Shown here piece after piece: positions 1 to 15,263 of a DNA stretch of 64,000 nucleotides. A program made the position numbers and the translations under genes. Under the pieces are notes generated by a model that was not told the origin of the DNA, ran no database searches, and was given only the letters and a program-made list of their open reading frames with translations. How positions within the stretch are numbered: position 1 is the first letter of the stretch; the number at the start of each line of letters is the position of its first letter. Source of the stretch: Ecdyonurus torrentis (Eukaryota > Arthropoda > Insecta > Ephemeroptera > Heptageniidae); NCBI GenBank assembly GCA_949318235.1, contig OX439131.1:20718725-20782724 (forward strand). The letters are read 5' to 3'.

Positions 1-21
1 TCCGTAGAGATTGATTACTCA

Positions 22-70
<49 letters not shown>

Positions 71-1203
71 CTAAAAACATTTAAGTATATACAAGATAAT
101 TCTGATCAATATTTTCATAAAAAAAGTTAAAGTATTATTCATTTTACTTTATTATTGTAAAAATACATTTAAAACCCTGATAACCATGCTTCTTGGACTT
201 ACGATATACGTTTTATTCATTTATTAGTTTTTAAGAAATATTTACTGCACTTTTGAAGTTAAGTTATAATCCAATGTTTCTTTTACAATAAAATAATTTC
301 TTTATTTAATTTGAACTATAAGGTAACTTTTATTAAAGTTGGAAAATATAATTATATTGTAGTAGAGATATAAACTAAATTTAGAGATCGGAATTCAGAA
401 TTTAATGCCAATATACTATTAATCATATTATGTTTCATATTTTATTTTAGCAACAACAGAAAATCAAAAGTTTTGACGAAAAATAAACAAGATATAAAAA
501 GCGTTGTAAATGAACAACATGCTTTTAATATTACTTTTGATTATACCAAAAATATAATAATATATATTTTCTGCCAACAAAAAAAAAACGTTCAGATACT
601 AATTTGTATTCAAGGAAAATTTTAAATTTGTATAGCTCATATAGTTTAAAACATTTAATAATCAATTTTTTCAGTGTACAATTTTTATTTAAAATAATTA
701 AATTACTAATAATAATATGAATTATATAATATATAAAAATCTTAAAAAATTTAAAAAAGAAAAGAAAATATAAAAACAAGTTTATAAACTTTATACTAAA
801 ATCAAACATATACTGTGGCTAAATAAATGTTAACTATGTAATAATAATAATATTAATAATAGAGTGTATTAAAATTCCTAATATGAATTTACTTTCAGTA
901 AGGAAGACTCCCCCCGCCCTGTAATTTTTGTAAATATTAAGTTTATGCGTAACTCCCAATGATGCGCACAATAATTTATTGTACAAAAGTAAGTGCTGTG
1001 TAATAATTATGCTAAAGCTTAAGCAAAATTTATCCATCCAGTTATTAGTTATTGCGGCTGTTTAAGTCATGACATAATGTTGAACTAGAAAATACCACAA
1101 GTATAGGATACTATTATTTTATGTAATTTTTGTTTTTTATAGAGTATAATAAATTAAATTTAGAATATACACTAAATTCAATGTATATATTTTTATTTTT
1201 GTA
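1..1203. other. intergenic, (CA)n microsatellite then AT-rich sequence
   Basis: A pure (CA)n tract occupies about 24-68. The rest is AT-rich sequence with short open frames that lack codon structure. It lies downstream (3' side) of exonuclease copy 1, which is on the minus strand. No gene is visible. Confidence 0.6.
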
Positions 1204-1518
1204 TTAAAGGCGTAGAACACCTTGAACAAAAAAGTTGCGTAATATCCTTACAAACCTGAAAATCAACGTTGATTTGGCCGAAGTCATTGATTATTAATTT
1301 ATTTTCCATTTTTAAACTGACGCTGCCGGTCAATGACGTCACAACTCACCCGGTTTGCGTCGCTAAAAACAAGCGAGCTGTGACGTCAGTGACCGGCAGC
1401 GGCATTTTAAAAATGGAAAATAAATTATAAATCAATGACTTCGGCCAAATCAATGTTGATTTTCAGGTTTGTTAGGATATTACGCAACTTTTTTGTTCAA
1501 GGTGTTCTACGCCTTTAA
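1204..1518. mobile_element. TTAA-flanked MITE with long inverted repeats
   Basis: The element starts TTAAAGGCGTAGAACACC and ends GGTGTTCTACGCCTTTAA. The inverted repeats are about 135 bp per arm and nearly perfect around a short GC-richer centre (about 1345-1375). TTAA at both outer ends fits the piggyBac-type target duplication. There is no transposase frame, so it is non-autonomous. It lies just beyond the 3' end of exonuclease copy 1. Confidence 0.85.
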
Positions 1519-1698
1519 GGTAAAAAAAAAAACGTTAAAACTGTTGGTCCTTAAACGCACAAATAGTTAGGAATATAATAACAGAACAAACAATGCATTC
1601 ATGTATAATACATGAATGCAAATACTTTGTATAGTGCTTGCATGACTTAAAAATCTATTATATACCGTGCATTAAAGTCTTTTATTTCTCGTATGAGA

Positions 1699-6457
<4,759 letters not shown>

Positions 6458-7194
6458 ATTGTTTCAGTTGAATAAAATCTGAAATATGAAAAGCAATGAA
6501 ATATATTACAACCAAGTTAGAAAGTTAGTATAGTTATTAATACGGTTTTGGCAAATCATTTTCGAAATTGCATAATTAAGAATAAGAATCTTTATTGACA
6601 CAGGCAGTTTATATAGTAACAATCAATTAAGTTACAACTTGAGAACCTTAATTTCGAGCGTTGTTACGCTGATGCATGATGATTAAAATTTATTTTTGTC
6701 TTACTTTTGAGAGACACCAGGTTTTTACTTATACAGCTGTTTTAGATGATAAAATAACAATTTATAATAATAACTGTCATTTATATTATAGAAATTTAAC
6801 GTTTAATGCACTGATCTTTATAAGTTATTTATGAAAGCTATAATGTTATTTACACACAATTGTAGCATTTTCGTACGTATTGGGTCTATATGCATTCATG
6901 ACAGAGTATTGATGCTGTTAATAAAGGTTTTATTAGTATCTCAAGTATGAGAGAAAAAAAGAGTAACAAAAAATTAAGCGATTTTCCAAAGAAAATACCC
7001 AAAAACGAAGTTTGTCATATGCTAAGCAATGCAATGCATATAGATAAATAAAATCATATTTCTGAATCAAGTTACTAAAATCGAACACACATAATGTTTA
7101 TAGGACATATGAGAAATCTTTTTGTTTTTTTGGCGAAAACTTTGAAACTTTGAACGTCATATCGCAGCAACAAAAAGATCAACAAATATGTATA

Positions 7195-7850
7195 TATGTT
7201 TTTTTATTATTTATTAGACATAGGGAGTTTACAGTAACATTATACTACACACATCACTGATGCACTAAATTCGTCTCGTCAGTTTCACTTAATACTAATT
7301 ATGAAATTATACATAATGTTATATACTATATTATACAATTTACATTAATAAAAATAAGTAAAAACAATATATTTAATAATATTTCTTCAATTCCTCATAT
7401 TGAATTATTTCCAATATATTTTCTTTGTATATTTTATTATTATCAACAAAAAAATCCTTAACACTGTAAGAATATTCTTTTATAATCAACAATTTTTTAA
7501 GTAAATTTTTTAAACAATACATCATTTTTCACATCTCTCAAAATAATTGATAGGAAATCATAAAATTTTGCTATTTGATAGTAAGCTCTTCTCTCCAGAG
7601 TTTTTGTATTATGTTCTGTCAATGATACTTTACTTTTATTCCTAGTAGTGTATTAATTGATGAAAAATCACTATTAAGAGTATATAATTCTGAATGTAAT
7701 CTTTTATACATGATACAATTAAAAATAAAAATGCTTGTAACAGTTAACAGATTTAAGTTTTTTAAATGATCTTTATTCATGCACATAATATATCTTAATT
7801 TAAAAAAATAATTACATTTAATGTTTAATGTAATGCCTATCATCTTAAAG
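7195..7850 (-). pseudogene. decayed non-LTR retrotransposon 3' end
   Basis: The minus strand holds a 74-codon remnant (7843-7619). Its pattern (KDHLKNLNLL followed by FIFNCIMYKRLHSE) resembles the region after the reverse transcriptase of CR1/L2-type elements. The 3' tail reads from GTTACTGTAAACTCCCTATG down to a TTATTTATTA-type end. The same tail occurs at 61570-61850 and, shorter, at 6590-6630 and 59100-59150. The 74-residue frame is too decayed for a firm family call. Confidence 0.45.
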
Positions 7851-7855
7851 CATAA

Positions 7856-8531
7856 TATTTAGTTGGCAATGTATGAGCATAGTTTTAGATTTATGTTATT
7901 ATTAAGCCTGCAAAAAATTAACTATAGTAACTGAGAGTGCATTTTTATCTTGGATTTTTTTTAAACTGATAATATCTACGTTATCAATGATGCCAAAAAA
8001 TTGAAACTTATTTTTCATTGTCTATAGTTATTGATGAAAAAAATTGCAAAAATTTGCACTTTCCAAAAATTGTCAAAAACTAAAGCTCGGCTTATCGATG
8101 TGATCGGGCTGAAACTTGAAGTATAAAATTCTTTTAGTGTCTTTTTAACAATCCTTTTAAAAATATTAACTTGTTGGTTTTAATATCGAGAAATAATTAT
8201 TTTTTAAATTTTGATGTTAGGCGGGTTGCCTATTTCATGCTTCGTCTGACACTAAAAAAAATATAGAACTACGTAAAATCCAAAAATGCTAATTTTTTTA
8301 AAGGGTGTTAAAAAGAAACTAAAAGACGTTTACACTTTAAGTTTTACAGATGTTTATACACAATGAAAAATAAGTTTAAATTTTTTGGCATCATTAACGT
8401 AGATACATCAGTTTCAGTTCCCTATAAAAAATCCAAGATAAAAAGGAATTCCCAATTACTATATAATTTTTAGTGAACTTTTTAATAACTTGAAAAATCT
8501 TAAGCTATTCTCATACATTGCCAACTAAATA
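7856..8531. mobile_element. full-length foldback element (imperfect 676-bp palindrome)
   Basis: The left end TATTTAGTTGGCAATGTATG is mirrored by CATACATTGCCAACTAAATA at the right end. The mirror continues inward, for example TGATGCCAAAAAATTGAAAC against the reverse of GTTTAAATTTTTTGGCATCA. Almost the whole element can fold on itself. No coding frame is present. Confidence 0.75.
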
Positions 8532-9146
8532 GGCTTTAAGGTGATAAGCATTAAATATTTTTTGATCTTTTGTCGCTGTGATATGATGTTCAAAACTTCA
8601 AAGTTTGCGAAATTAACTAATTTAATAGTGTACTTTACGTTTTTAAAATAAAACAATTGGTCAACCATGTCAACGCTTACTCATTTCAAAATTCTTAAAT
8701 TTAATTTTCTCATTTTTCTTTTCATAAAAATGCATTGTGATTGTGTATTATATTGTTATCGTTATAATTATATTATTTCAATACACACAAAACTGTGATG
8801 ATGTCTTTTATCATTCAAAAAACTGACCTAATTTTATAATGATTTTCAATGCTCAGACATTTTTAGCTTCCTCTTGCATGAAATAATTTTTTTCTGTTTG
8901 TATGCCTTTTAATTTTAATATTATTTAACTTTTAAAAGGTGAATCATTCACGCCAAGTTCAGTGGCAGACATTAAACATTTAACATTTTTGGCATTATAA
9001 CATTTTGGTTTACAAAATTTTTATCTACATATTTTGCACTATATATTATTATTACGTATAACACGTGTAATATACTAATATAATAATAATATAATAATAA
9101 TCTTTAAAACTTGTAAATATTGCACAAGTATAAAAGTATAAATGTA

Positions 9147-9154
9147 TATATATA

Positions 9155-9207
<53 letters not shown>
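9147..9207. repeat. (TA)n microsatellite
   Basis: About 60 bp of TA dinucleotides in the first intron of exonuclease copy 1. Confidence 0.85.
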
Positions 9208-9209
<2 letters not shown>

Positions 9210-9565
9210 CAACGGGCTATTATCGTTTTCTTTAGGTGATTTTAATGAAGCTAAGATTTGGAATATAATAATTATGATTTAGGCCTGAAATTGCTTGTTG
9301 TCTAGGGTTTATTAAGGTTCGTTGCCGTTGCGTATTGTATATAATATTTAATTATATTAGAAGGTACTAGGAGATTATTGTTAAATAGATAACAAACATA
9401 AAATTACTTTTAACTTGGTATTTATTGACGAAATATTATTATTATGTTATGAAATTGAGCAGTACAAATATTTTCTCGTTATGCAAATAATATTGTAATA
9501 ACAGCAAATAATCAAATTAATGAAGGAGAGGACAAAGGATTGGTATTTCTCACCCACATTAATAA

Positions 9566-9862
9566 TTACTTAAACGAAGTCAGGAGACAACGTCCGACAT
9601 CAGAGATGTCGTTTATGCAAATGGACTTAACGAATACCGACCATGTCAGCGACAGGTACAGTAATTCATCCATGTTTACGTACTCACCGCTCAGCCACGA
9701 ATGCTGGTGAGAGAGAAACACCGGGACGAGGAAGCACGGGAGGATCCACGTGATCGTGTGGATTGTAATGCAAACAAATAAAGTAAAGGCTGATGACCTC
9801 TTATGGCCAGCAGTGACACTATTTATATTACATATTTCACTATTTGAAATATGAAATAGGGG
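9566..9862 (-). CDS. unrecognised membrane-protein-like open frame, possible GPCR remnant
   Basis: A 98-codon frame is open from just after a TGA at 9865-9863 to TAA at 9568-9566. Its first ATG is late, so it was probably an internal or last exon, or is a remnant. Base composition is much richer in GC than the surroundings. The translation has a hydrophobic stretch (FTLFVCITIHTITWILPCFL), a loop with WLSGEYVNMDE, and a second stretch (LLYLSLTWSVFVKSICI). This layout recalls the last two helices of a class A receptor. The second stretch contains FVKS, where an opsin would have its retinal lysine, but the usual NPxxY is absent. It lies inside the first intron of exonuclease copy 1, on the same strand. 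A strong donor-like GTGAGT occurs within it at about 9686. Family and function are unproven. Confidence 0.3.
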   Translation of the reverse strand, partial: PLFHISNSEICNINSVTAGHKRSSAFTLFVCITIHTITWILPCFLVPVFLSHQHSWLSGEYVNMDELLYLSLTWSVFVKSICINDISDVGRCLLTSFK

Positions 9863-9867
9863 TCACA

Positions 9868-9962
<95 letters not shown>
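9868..9962. repeat. (TA)n microsatellite
   Basis: About 95 bp of TA dinucleotides with a single interruption near 9890. It sits immediately upstream of the membrane-protein-like frame. Confidence 0.9.
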
Positions 9963-9965
<3 letters not shown>

Positions 9966-10112
9966 GGAATTTTAAGAAAATATATCTTATATAGAAGACG
10001 GAGTAGAGATCAGTGAGAGAATTCAAACCTTCAATTTTTTAAAACTGAAACTATATATTCATTAAACTATAATAATATCTATTCGAGGGACGAAATTTTT
10101 TAAAAAACTTAC

Positions 10113-10230
10113 CTATTTTATGATCTATTTTCTCTCAATACTGTAGAAGTCCTGATATAGATCAACTATGAAAGGCACCTCGATATCACAAGAACACCTG
10201 ACTTTGTCTAAACAGCCCTCCTAACTCAAC
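10113..10230 (-). other. likely 5' non-coding exon of exonuclease copy 1
   Basis: On the minus strand a donor (AAATAG|gtaagt) falls at 10113/10112. The sequence before it shares blocks with 20574-20700: GAGGTGCcTTT against GAGGTGCaTTT, a GGACTTcTACA-like block against GGACTTtTACA, and a donor at the same place. This pairs it with the equivalent exon of copy 2 and marks the transcription start region. The upper limit is approximate. The adjoining 10230-10400 is GC-richer and promoter-like. Confidence 0.55.
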
Positions 10231-10399
10231 CGGCCCTTGTCGCAAAATGGCTAGTGGCGGCTAGCGGCTCTGCTTTGGTCTTCGGGATTATAAATCCTTT
10301 AACAGAGCAACACGATGCGCAGTAAAAAAAAACACATACAAGCCGGCTGCGCGTAGCCATAGTTCCCCGACTTAAGCTTACATTACCCAAACTATATGT

Positions 10400-12026
10400 A
10401 TAATGCTGTGAGGTATCTCTTTATTTATTTATTTTACAATCGCAGTGGCCTAAAACCTAGATCACGTCAAATATTCATTACATCGAAAAATTAAAGTTGG
10501 AGGTTTTTGCTTCTCTGTTAAAGATCTCTATAGTTATAAAAACTTATAATATAAAGCGTGTCGATCGTGTGTCAAGTCGAATTAAATTGAGTGTATATTA
10601 CATTAGTTGAACAGTAGGGAGCGGTAGCAGAGACTATAATAAAGCTCGTCGGTAGAGGAGGGGATGTGTTATAATTAAGTTATAAGATACGTTTAGCAAA
10701 TTATAAATTACAAGAATAAGTATAAAGATATAAAAGTAATAACGCAAATCAGGTTACTTTTGTGGCTAAATTAGGCTTGAAATTTATTTGTCATATCATT
10801 GCAACTTGCATTGACCCCCATAGAAAATAATATAAAAATTTAAAGCTAATAATAATAAATATGCTAAAAAAATTAATAAATATATTAATATTGAGATACA
10901 ATATTTTGTTGGAGAGGAGACATACAGATTTTGTTGGAGACCACAGATTTTTGTCTCGACTATAGTTATAAAATAAAATTTTGATTTCATATATTTATAT
11001 GATTTTGAGTAAATGGTATATTATGTGTGATAAAAGCCTTTTTATTTTAAAAGCAAAAATGCATTAAAAAAATTAAATAACCATACTATAATATATTGTT
11101 ATGTTGACTATATAAATATTTAGTAATAATTGGCAATTTACAGTTTATTAGTAATGGCATGATATAAATATGACGCTGCAACTTCCAAAAATATGCTAAA
11201 AAGTTATATATTTTTAACTTGACAAAAAATTATCTAACATTTATTTGTATTTATAATATATATACATATAAGTGTTCCAAGGAAAAAAAATTGCAATATG
11301 CAACTTAATATTTTGTAGCTGTATTGCAGAAGCCGTGGAATATCTTTCATATACATTCATAATATTATCTTATTATTATTTAGAAATTAGTTATTACAAA
11401 ATAATTTTAAAAAATCGAAAGTCAGTACTTGCTAAGTACATGCATAATAACTTAATGCATGTGATAAGTTTTGGCAGCTTTTGGCTTTTAATTCTTGTAT
11501 ATAAAATAGGTAGTTTAAAAATGGAAGGTGGTAAGCTTATATACGTTAACTGTCTTGCTCAATAATAGATCTTATTCTTTAATAAAAATGTTACTATATA
11601 CCTATAGGGTAAACTATAGTATATGTTATCTAGCATAATTATTTATGCCACTATAAAATTACAATATACAGTATTATTAAATGTTATCCCAAATAATTGC
11701 AGCATACATACACATGATGTTATTATGTTAGTTCATCAGTGATTAAATTTTAAGCACATATAGTATAATATATGACACGACGACCAATCTGGTATAGCAA
11801 TATAGCTTGTGCATGTTCCCCCTCTCTCTTACAAAATAAATGAAACGGAGTGTTTAGGTGGAGAGAAAGAACAAAGTTTACTATATACATATATTTACAC
11901 TTGAAATATAATAATTTTCATGACTATATAGTAGTGATGTAATTATTTAATGCATTGTGTATAAAATATTATGAACCAACCGATAAGGCTGGATAAGGCC
12001 TTGGTTGGATTTTGTAAAAATTGTGT

Positions 12027-12063
<37 letters not shown>

Positions 12064-13680
12064 ATTAAGTACTTGCTATACACACACACTCACGCTAAAG
12101 AAAATACTGAAATTTTACGTCTATGTTCCTTGTTGCTTTTATTTTCACCATATTAAGGTTGTTATACGGTTCTCCCCCCTTTCTATCTTTGTCTGTGTCT
12201 GTTCTGTTTGTCTGTCTGTCTCTGCCTCTCTCTCCCTCAAGGAGGCCTCTTGATGCCGATCATCGATGTTTCATGTTTTGTTTTTCCTCTCACTCGCTTT
12301 CTTTTATATTAAAATTAAAAGGTCTTATTATAAAAGTTTGAAAGAATCAACAGTTTAATTATAATAAAAAGTGTTCCTTAAGCCACTAAATGGAAATGTT
12401 TGTTATCAAAATCGAGTCATGCTTTTTTTTATTATATTTTTTTTTCAACAAATAAAATCACAACATTTAAAAGCTCCTTGACCTTGGGCTATTAATATGT
12501 GTAATTAAATGTGTTATAATATATTAATTTTTTAGATGTCAGTGACTTTATTTTTTAATATTTCCATTATATACGTACTGTATTAATTTGTTTTTATTAT
12601 AATTTCTCAAGTGTTGCGCGATGTCATTTGTATTTTAGGTTGCATTAATTTAAGCACATTTTGAGAGACTGCATTAGAGAGTTTCAGAGATTGAATTATT
12701 TGTCACCCTTCAGCGAGATTATGTTTTTTACTACAAAATATTTTTGATGTAGGAAAAGCGAGTTAACAAAATGTACTCAAATTTTATGTATATTTTCTAA
12801 AACTTAGTGATTTTTTTTTTTTTAATTTTATTCACATACAATAGAAATTATAGACAAGGAACTAAAATATAGAAATTGCAAAATTTTATTTAAAAAAAAA
12901 AAAAAAGTATTTTAGATGCCCTGTGCTGTGCCTATACAGTATACTTTTGTTTGCTCCCATCTTTATTGTATATATATTTTATTGTATACAGTATAAAATT
13001 ATTTACTACTACTATTATTATTATTATTATTACTACCTATTTGCTAAATAATTTACACGTCAAAAACAAAGTCCATTATCCATTATATTGTCAAATTAAA
13101 TAGTCTCCCTTTAATTTTCACACCTTAGACTGATTTAATAATTAAAAATAATGTGGTCATTATGCAATTTTATTATTAAAGACAGAAATTATACTCTTTT
13201 TTATTTTGGTCGACAATCAATATTTTTTGCTTAACATAATACTTACAAGATAGCAGTGATTTTGAATGATGTATAGAATTTCAATCATTAAAGATGCTTT
13301 GGGAATAAAAATTTTGTAAAAAGTAAAAATAGCTCTAAATAAAATCTTACAAGATTTTTAACCTGAGTTTGCTTTCTTTGTACTGATTTTGTTACTTTAA
13401 AAACAAAACTTTGAAAACGTTGTTTCAAATAAATATTTGAAAATATTGTTTTGAGATAATAATGTAGCACTATGGGTAGAGGTAAGCTAAAAAATAAAAA
13501 ATCATAAAACAAATTTGGTGAGCTGATTTATTTTTATTTTCTATGTTTTCATTCAAAAGATTGGCAGTGTTATTATAGTGCCAATGCCAAATACATTTTG
13601 GTTGACCATGACACTGTATGTACATTATATTGGTTTTTATTATACTACATTATACATATAACTTAATATTAATAATTAAA

Positions 13681-13722
<42 letters not shown>

Positions 13723-14558
13723 AAAGAAAAGAATACAATATTTTTAATTATACATATACGTATAATATACCATTTTAAGTTATACAAAAGAAAAGAAAGA
13801 TCCCTATAATTATTTAATATACTGTAAAAAATTACTACTGCAAGTCTCTGCCTTTTACTTGGCTTATATCAAAACACACCAAAATATGCTCCTCGCTATT
13901 TTATCTCATTTGCATGTTACTCATGCAACTAGCATCGATCTTGTTTTGTCCAAAACGACCATCTCACTATGATATATCATAATAAGTAAAGTAAATGGTG
14001 GATAAATCCAGCAGTCCCTTAGCTTATTTTATTTAAATTTATCAACTCACATTAACGCGTTAAAAATAATTTGGTTGACAAATTCTATGTAACTTTGTTA
14101 CTTACAATATGTACACACAAATAAAATAATCGTATTACCTGTATTCAAAAAGTGTCAGAAATACATAAAGTGTATTACTGTAGCCTCTTAAAAAAATATT
14201 TAAAAATTATTATTAATTTAATTCGTACAAGTCCCTAAAATGTTTTTATAAGTACGCGTAAATTAATATGTATACATGCATTTTTTTGAATAAAGGCGAT
14301 TATTTATTTATTTATACAATAAACACTATATAATAAACACTATTTTTATATAATTACATTTCATGCAAAATAATTTTAAAAAACCCTAAGAGACCGGATC
14401 TTCGGATTTTAACCTTTTTTTATTCCTATTACTAGGCATGTTTTATTCTTAAATGTCCATGTATTATAAAATTTGAAGTCATTTGATGTATTCACCTCTT
14501 TAACCAAAATTTCACCATTTTCGTATTCTTGCCTTTTTTCACATTTTTTTCCCATTCT
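10400..14558. other. intergenic, no gene recognised
   Basis: AT-rich sequence between the two exonuclease copies. It holds poly(A) at about 12030-12062, a pyrimidine-rich stretch with TCTG and TCTC repeats at about 12170-12240, (GA)n at 13686-13719, and a TTATTATTA run near 13010. A retrotransposon-tail fragment lies just past it in reverse orientation near 14280. Open frames here are low-complexity or lack any recognisable domain. Confidence 0.5.
13686..13719. repeat. (GA)n microsatellite
   Basis: Seventeen GA dinucleotides without interruption. Confidence 0.9.
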
Positions 14559-14700
14559 GGGGGTCTGTTCCATAAGGCTTCACGAGAAACTCGGTACCGA
14601 GAAAGGGGGCGTGGCTCACGAGTTTTATATGATAAACAAGTGAGTTACGCCCCCTTTCTCAATACCGAGTTTCTCGTGAGGACTTATGGAACAGACCCCC
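14559..14700. mobile_element. 142-bp MITE with GGGGGTCTG ends
   Basis: The left end GGGGGTCTGTTCCATAAGG is mirrored by TTATGGAACAGACCCCC. The arms run about 55 bp (CACGAGAAACTCGGTA against ACCGAGTTTCTCGTG, then GGGGGCGTGGCTCAC against GTTACGCCCCC). Only a short centre is unpaired. It carries no gene. Its composition is far richer in GC than the flanks. Confidence 0.85.
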
Positions 14701-15263
14701 TGAGCTTTTTATTAATCAACAATTTCTTTTATTCTATTTTTTAATGAAATATGCAGTACTTCTTTTCAATTGTAATGTAATTGTCATTTTTTTTATATGT
14801 ATATGTATTTTAAATGAATATTTCTTTTCATAATACGTACTCTATTAAGTTTTATTTAAACGTTAGGACGGAAACAAACATCTTAAATTGTTAATATATA
14901 TAGGGTCTATGCATTCATTGTTACAGTCGACGCCATGTTGGATCACTCAATAACATGGGCCGCATAGAAAAATGACTCATTTTGGCAGTATAAAAATACT
15001 TTGCAATATTTATTTAGAGCATTGATGCTGTTAAAAAGTTCAATTAGTATTTCAAGTATTTAAGAAAAATAACAATAACAGAATATTAACTAATTTACCA
15101 AAGGAAATAGACAAAAATAAATAAATGATGCCCGTAATGTTGTAAAAGGTAAATTCTTAGGTGATTTGAGCAAAAATTTGAATTTATTTGGTGGAATATT
15201 TTGGAAAAGTACTCATGCAAATGCTTTGCAGTGCTTGACATATTATATTATACGTCAAAATCT

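Larger units (their letters stand above)
7110..8615. mobile_element. nested repeat block flanked by an inverted pair
   Basis: The segment at about 7125-7180 (TTTGAACGTCATATCGCAGC) is repeated in reverse complement at about 8562-8612 (GCTGTGATATGATGTTCAAA). Between these arms lie a decayed LINE 3' end (7195-7850) and a complete foldback element (7856-8531). This suggests insertions into an older inverted-repeat element. The sequence left of it (6900-7010) resembles 15018-15115 beyond exonuclease copy 2. Confidence 0.5.

Noticed and set aside
12005..12253. Lys-rich and Ser/Leu-rich small proteins
   Set aside because: They result from a poly(A) run and a pyrimidine-rich repeat. No domain is seen.
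14529..14744. 71-aa frame on the plus strand
   Set aside because: It lies across the 142-bp MITE and reads through both inverted arms.
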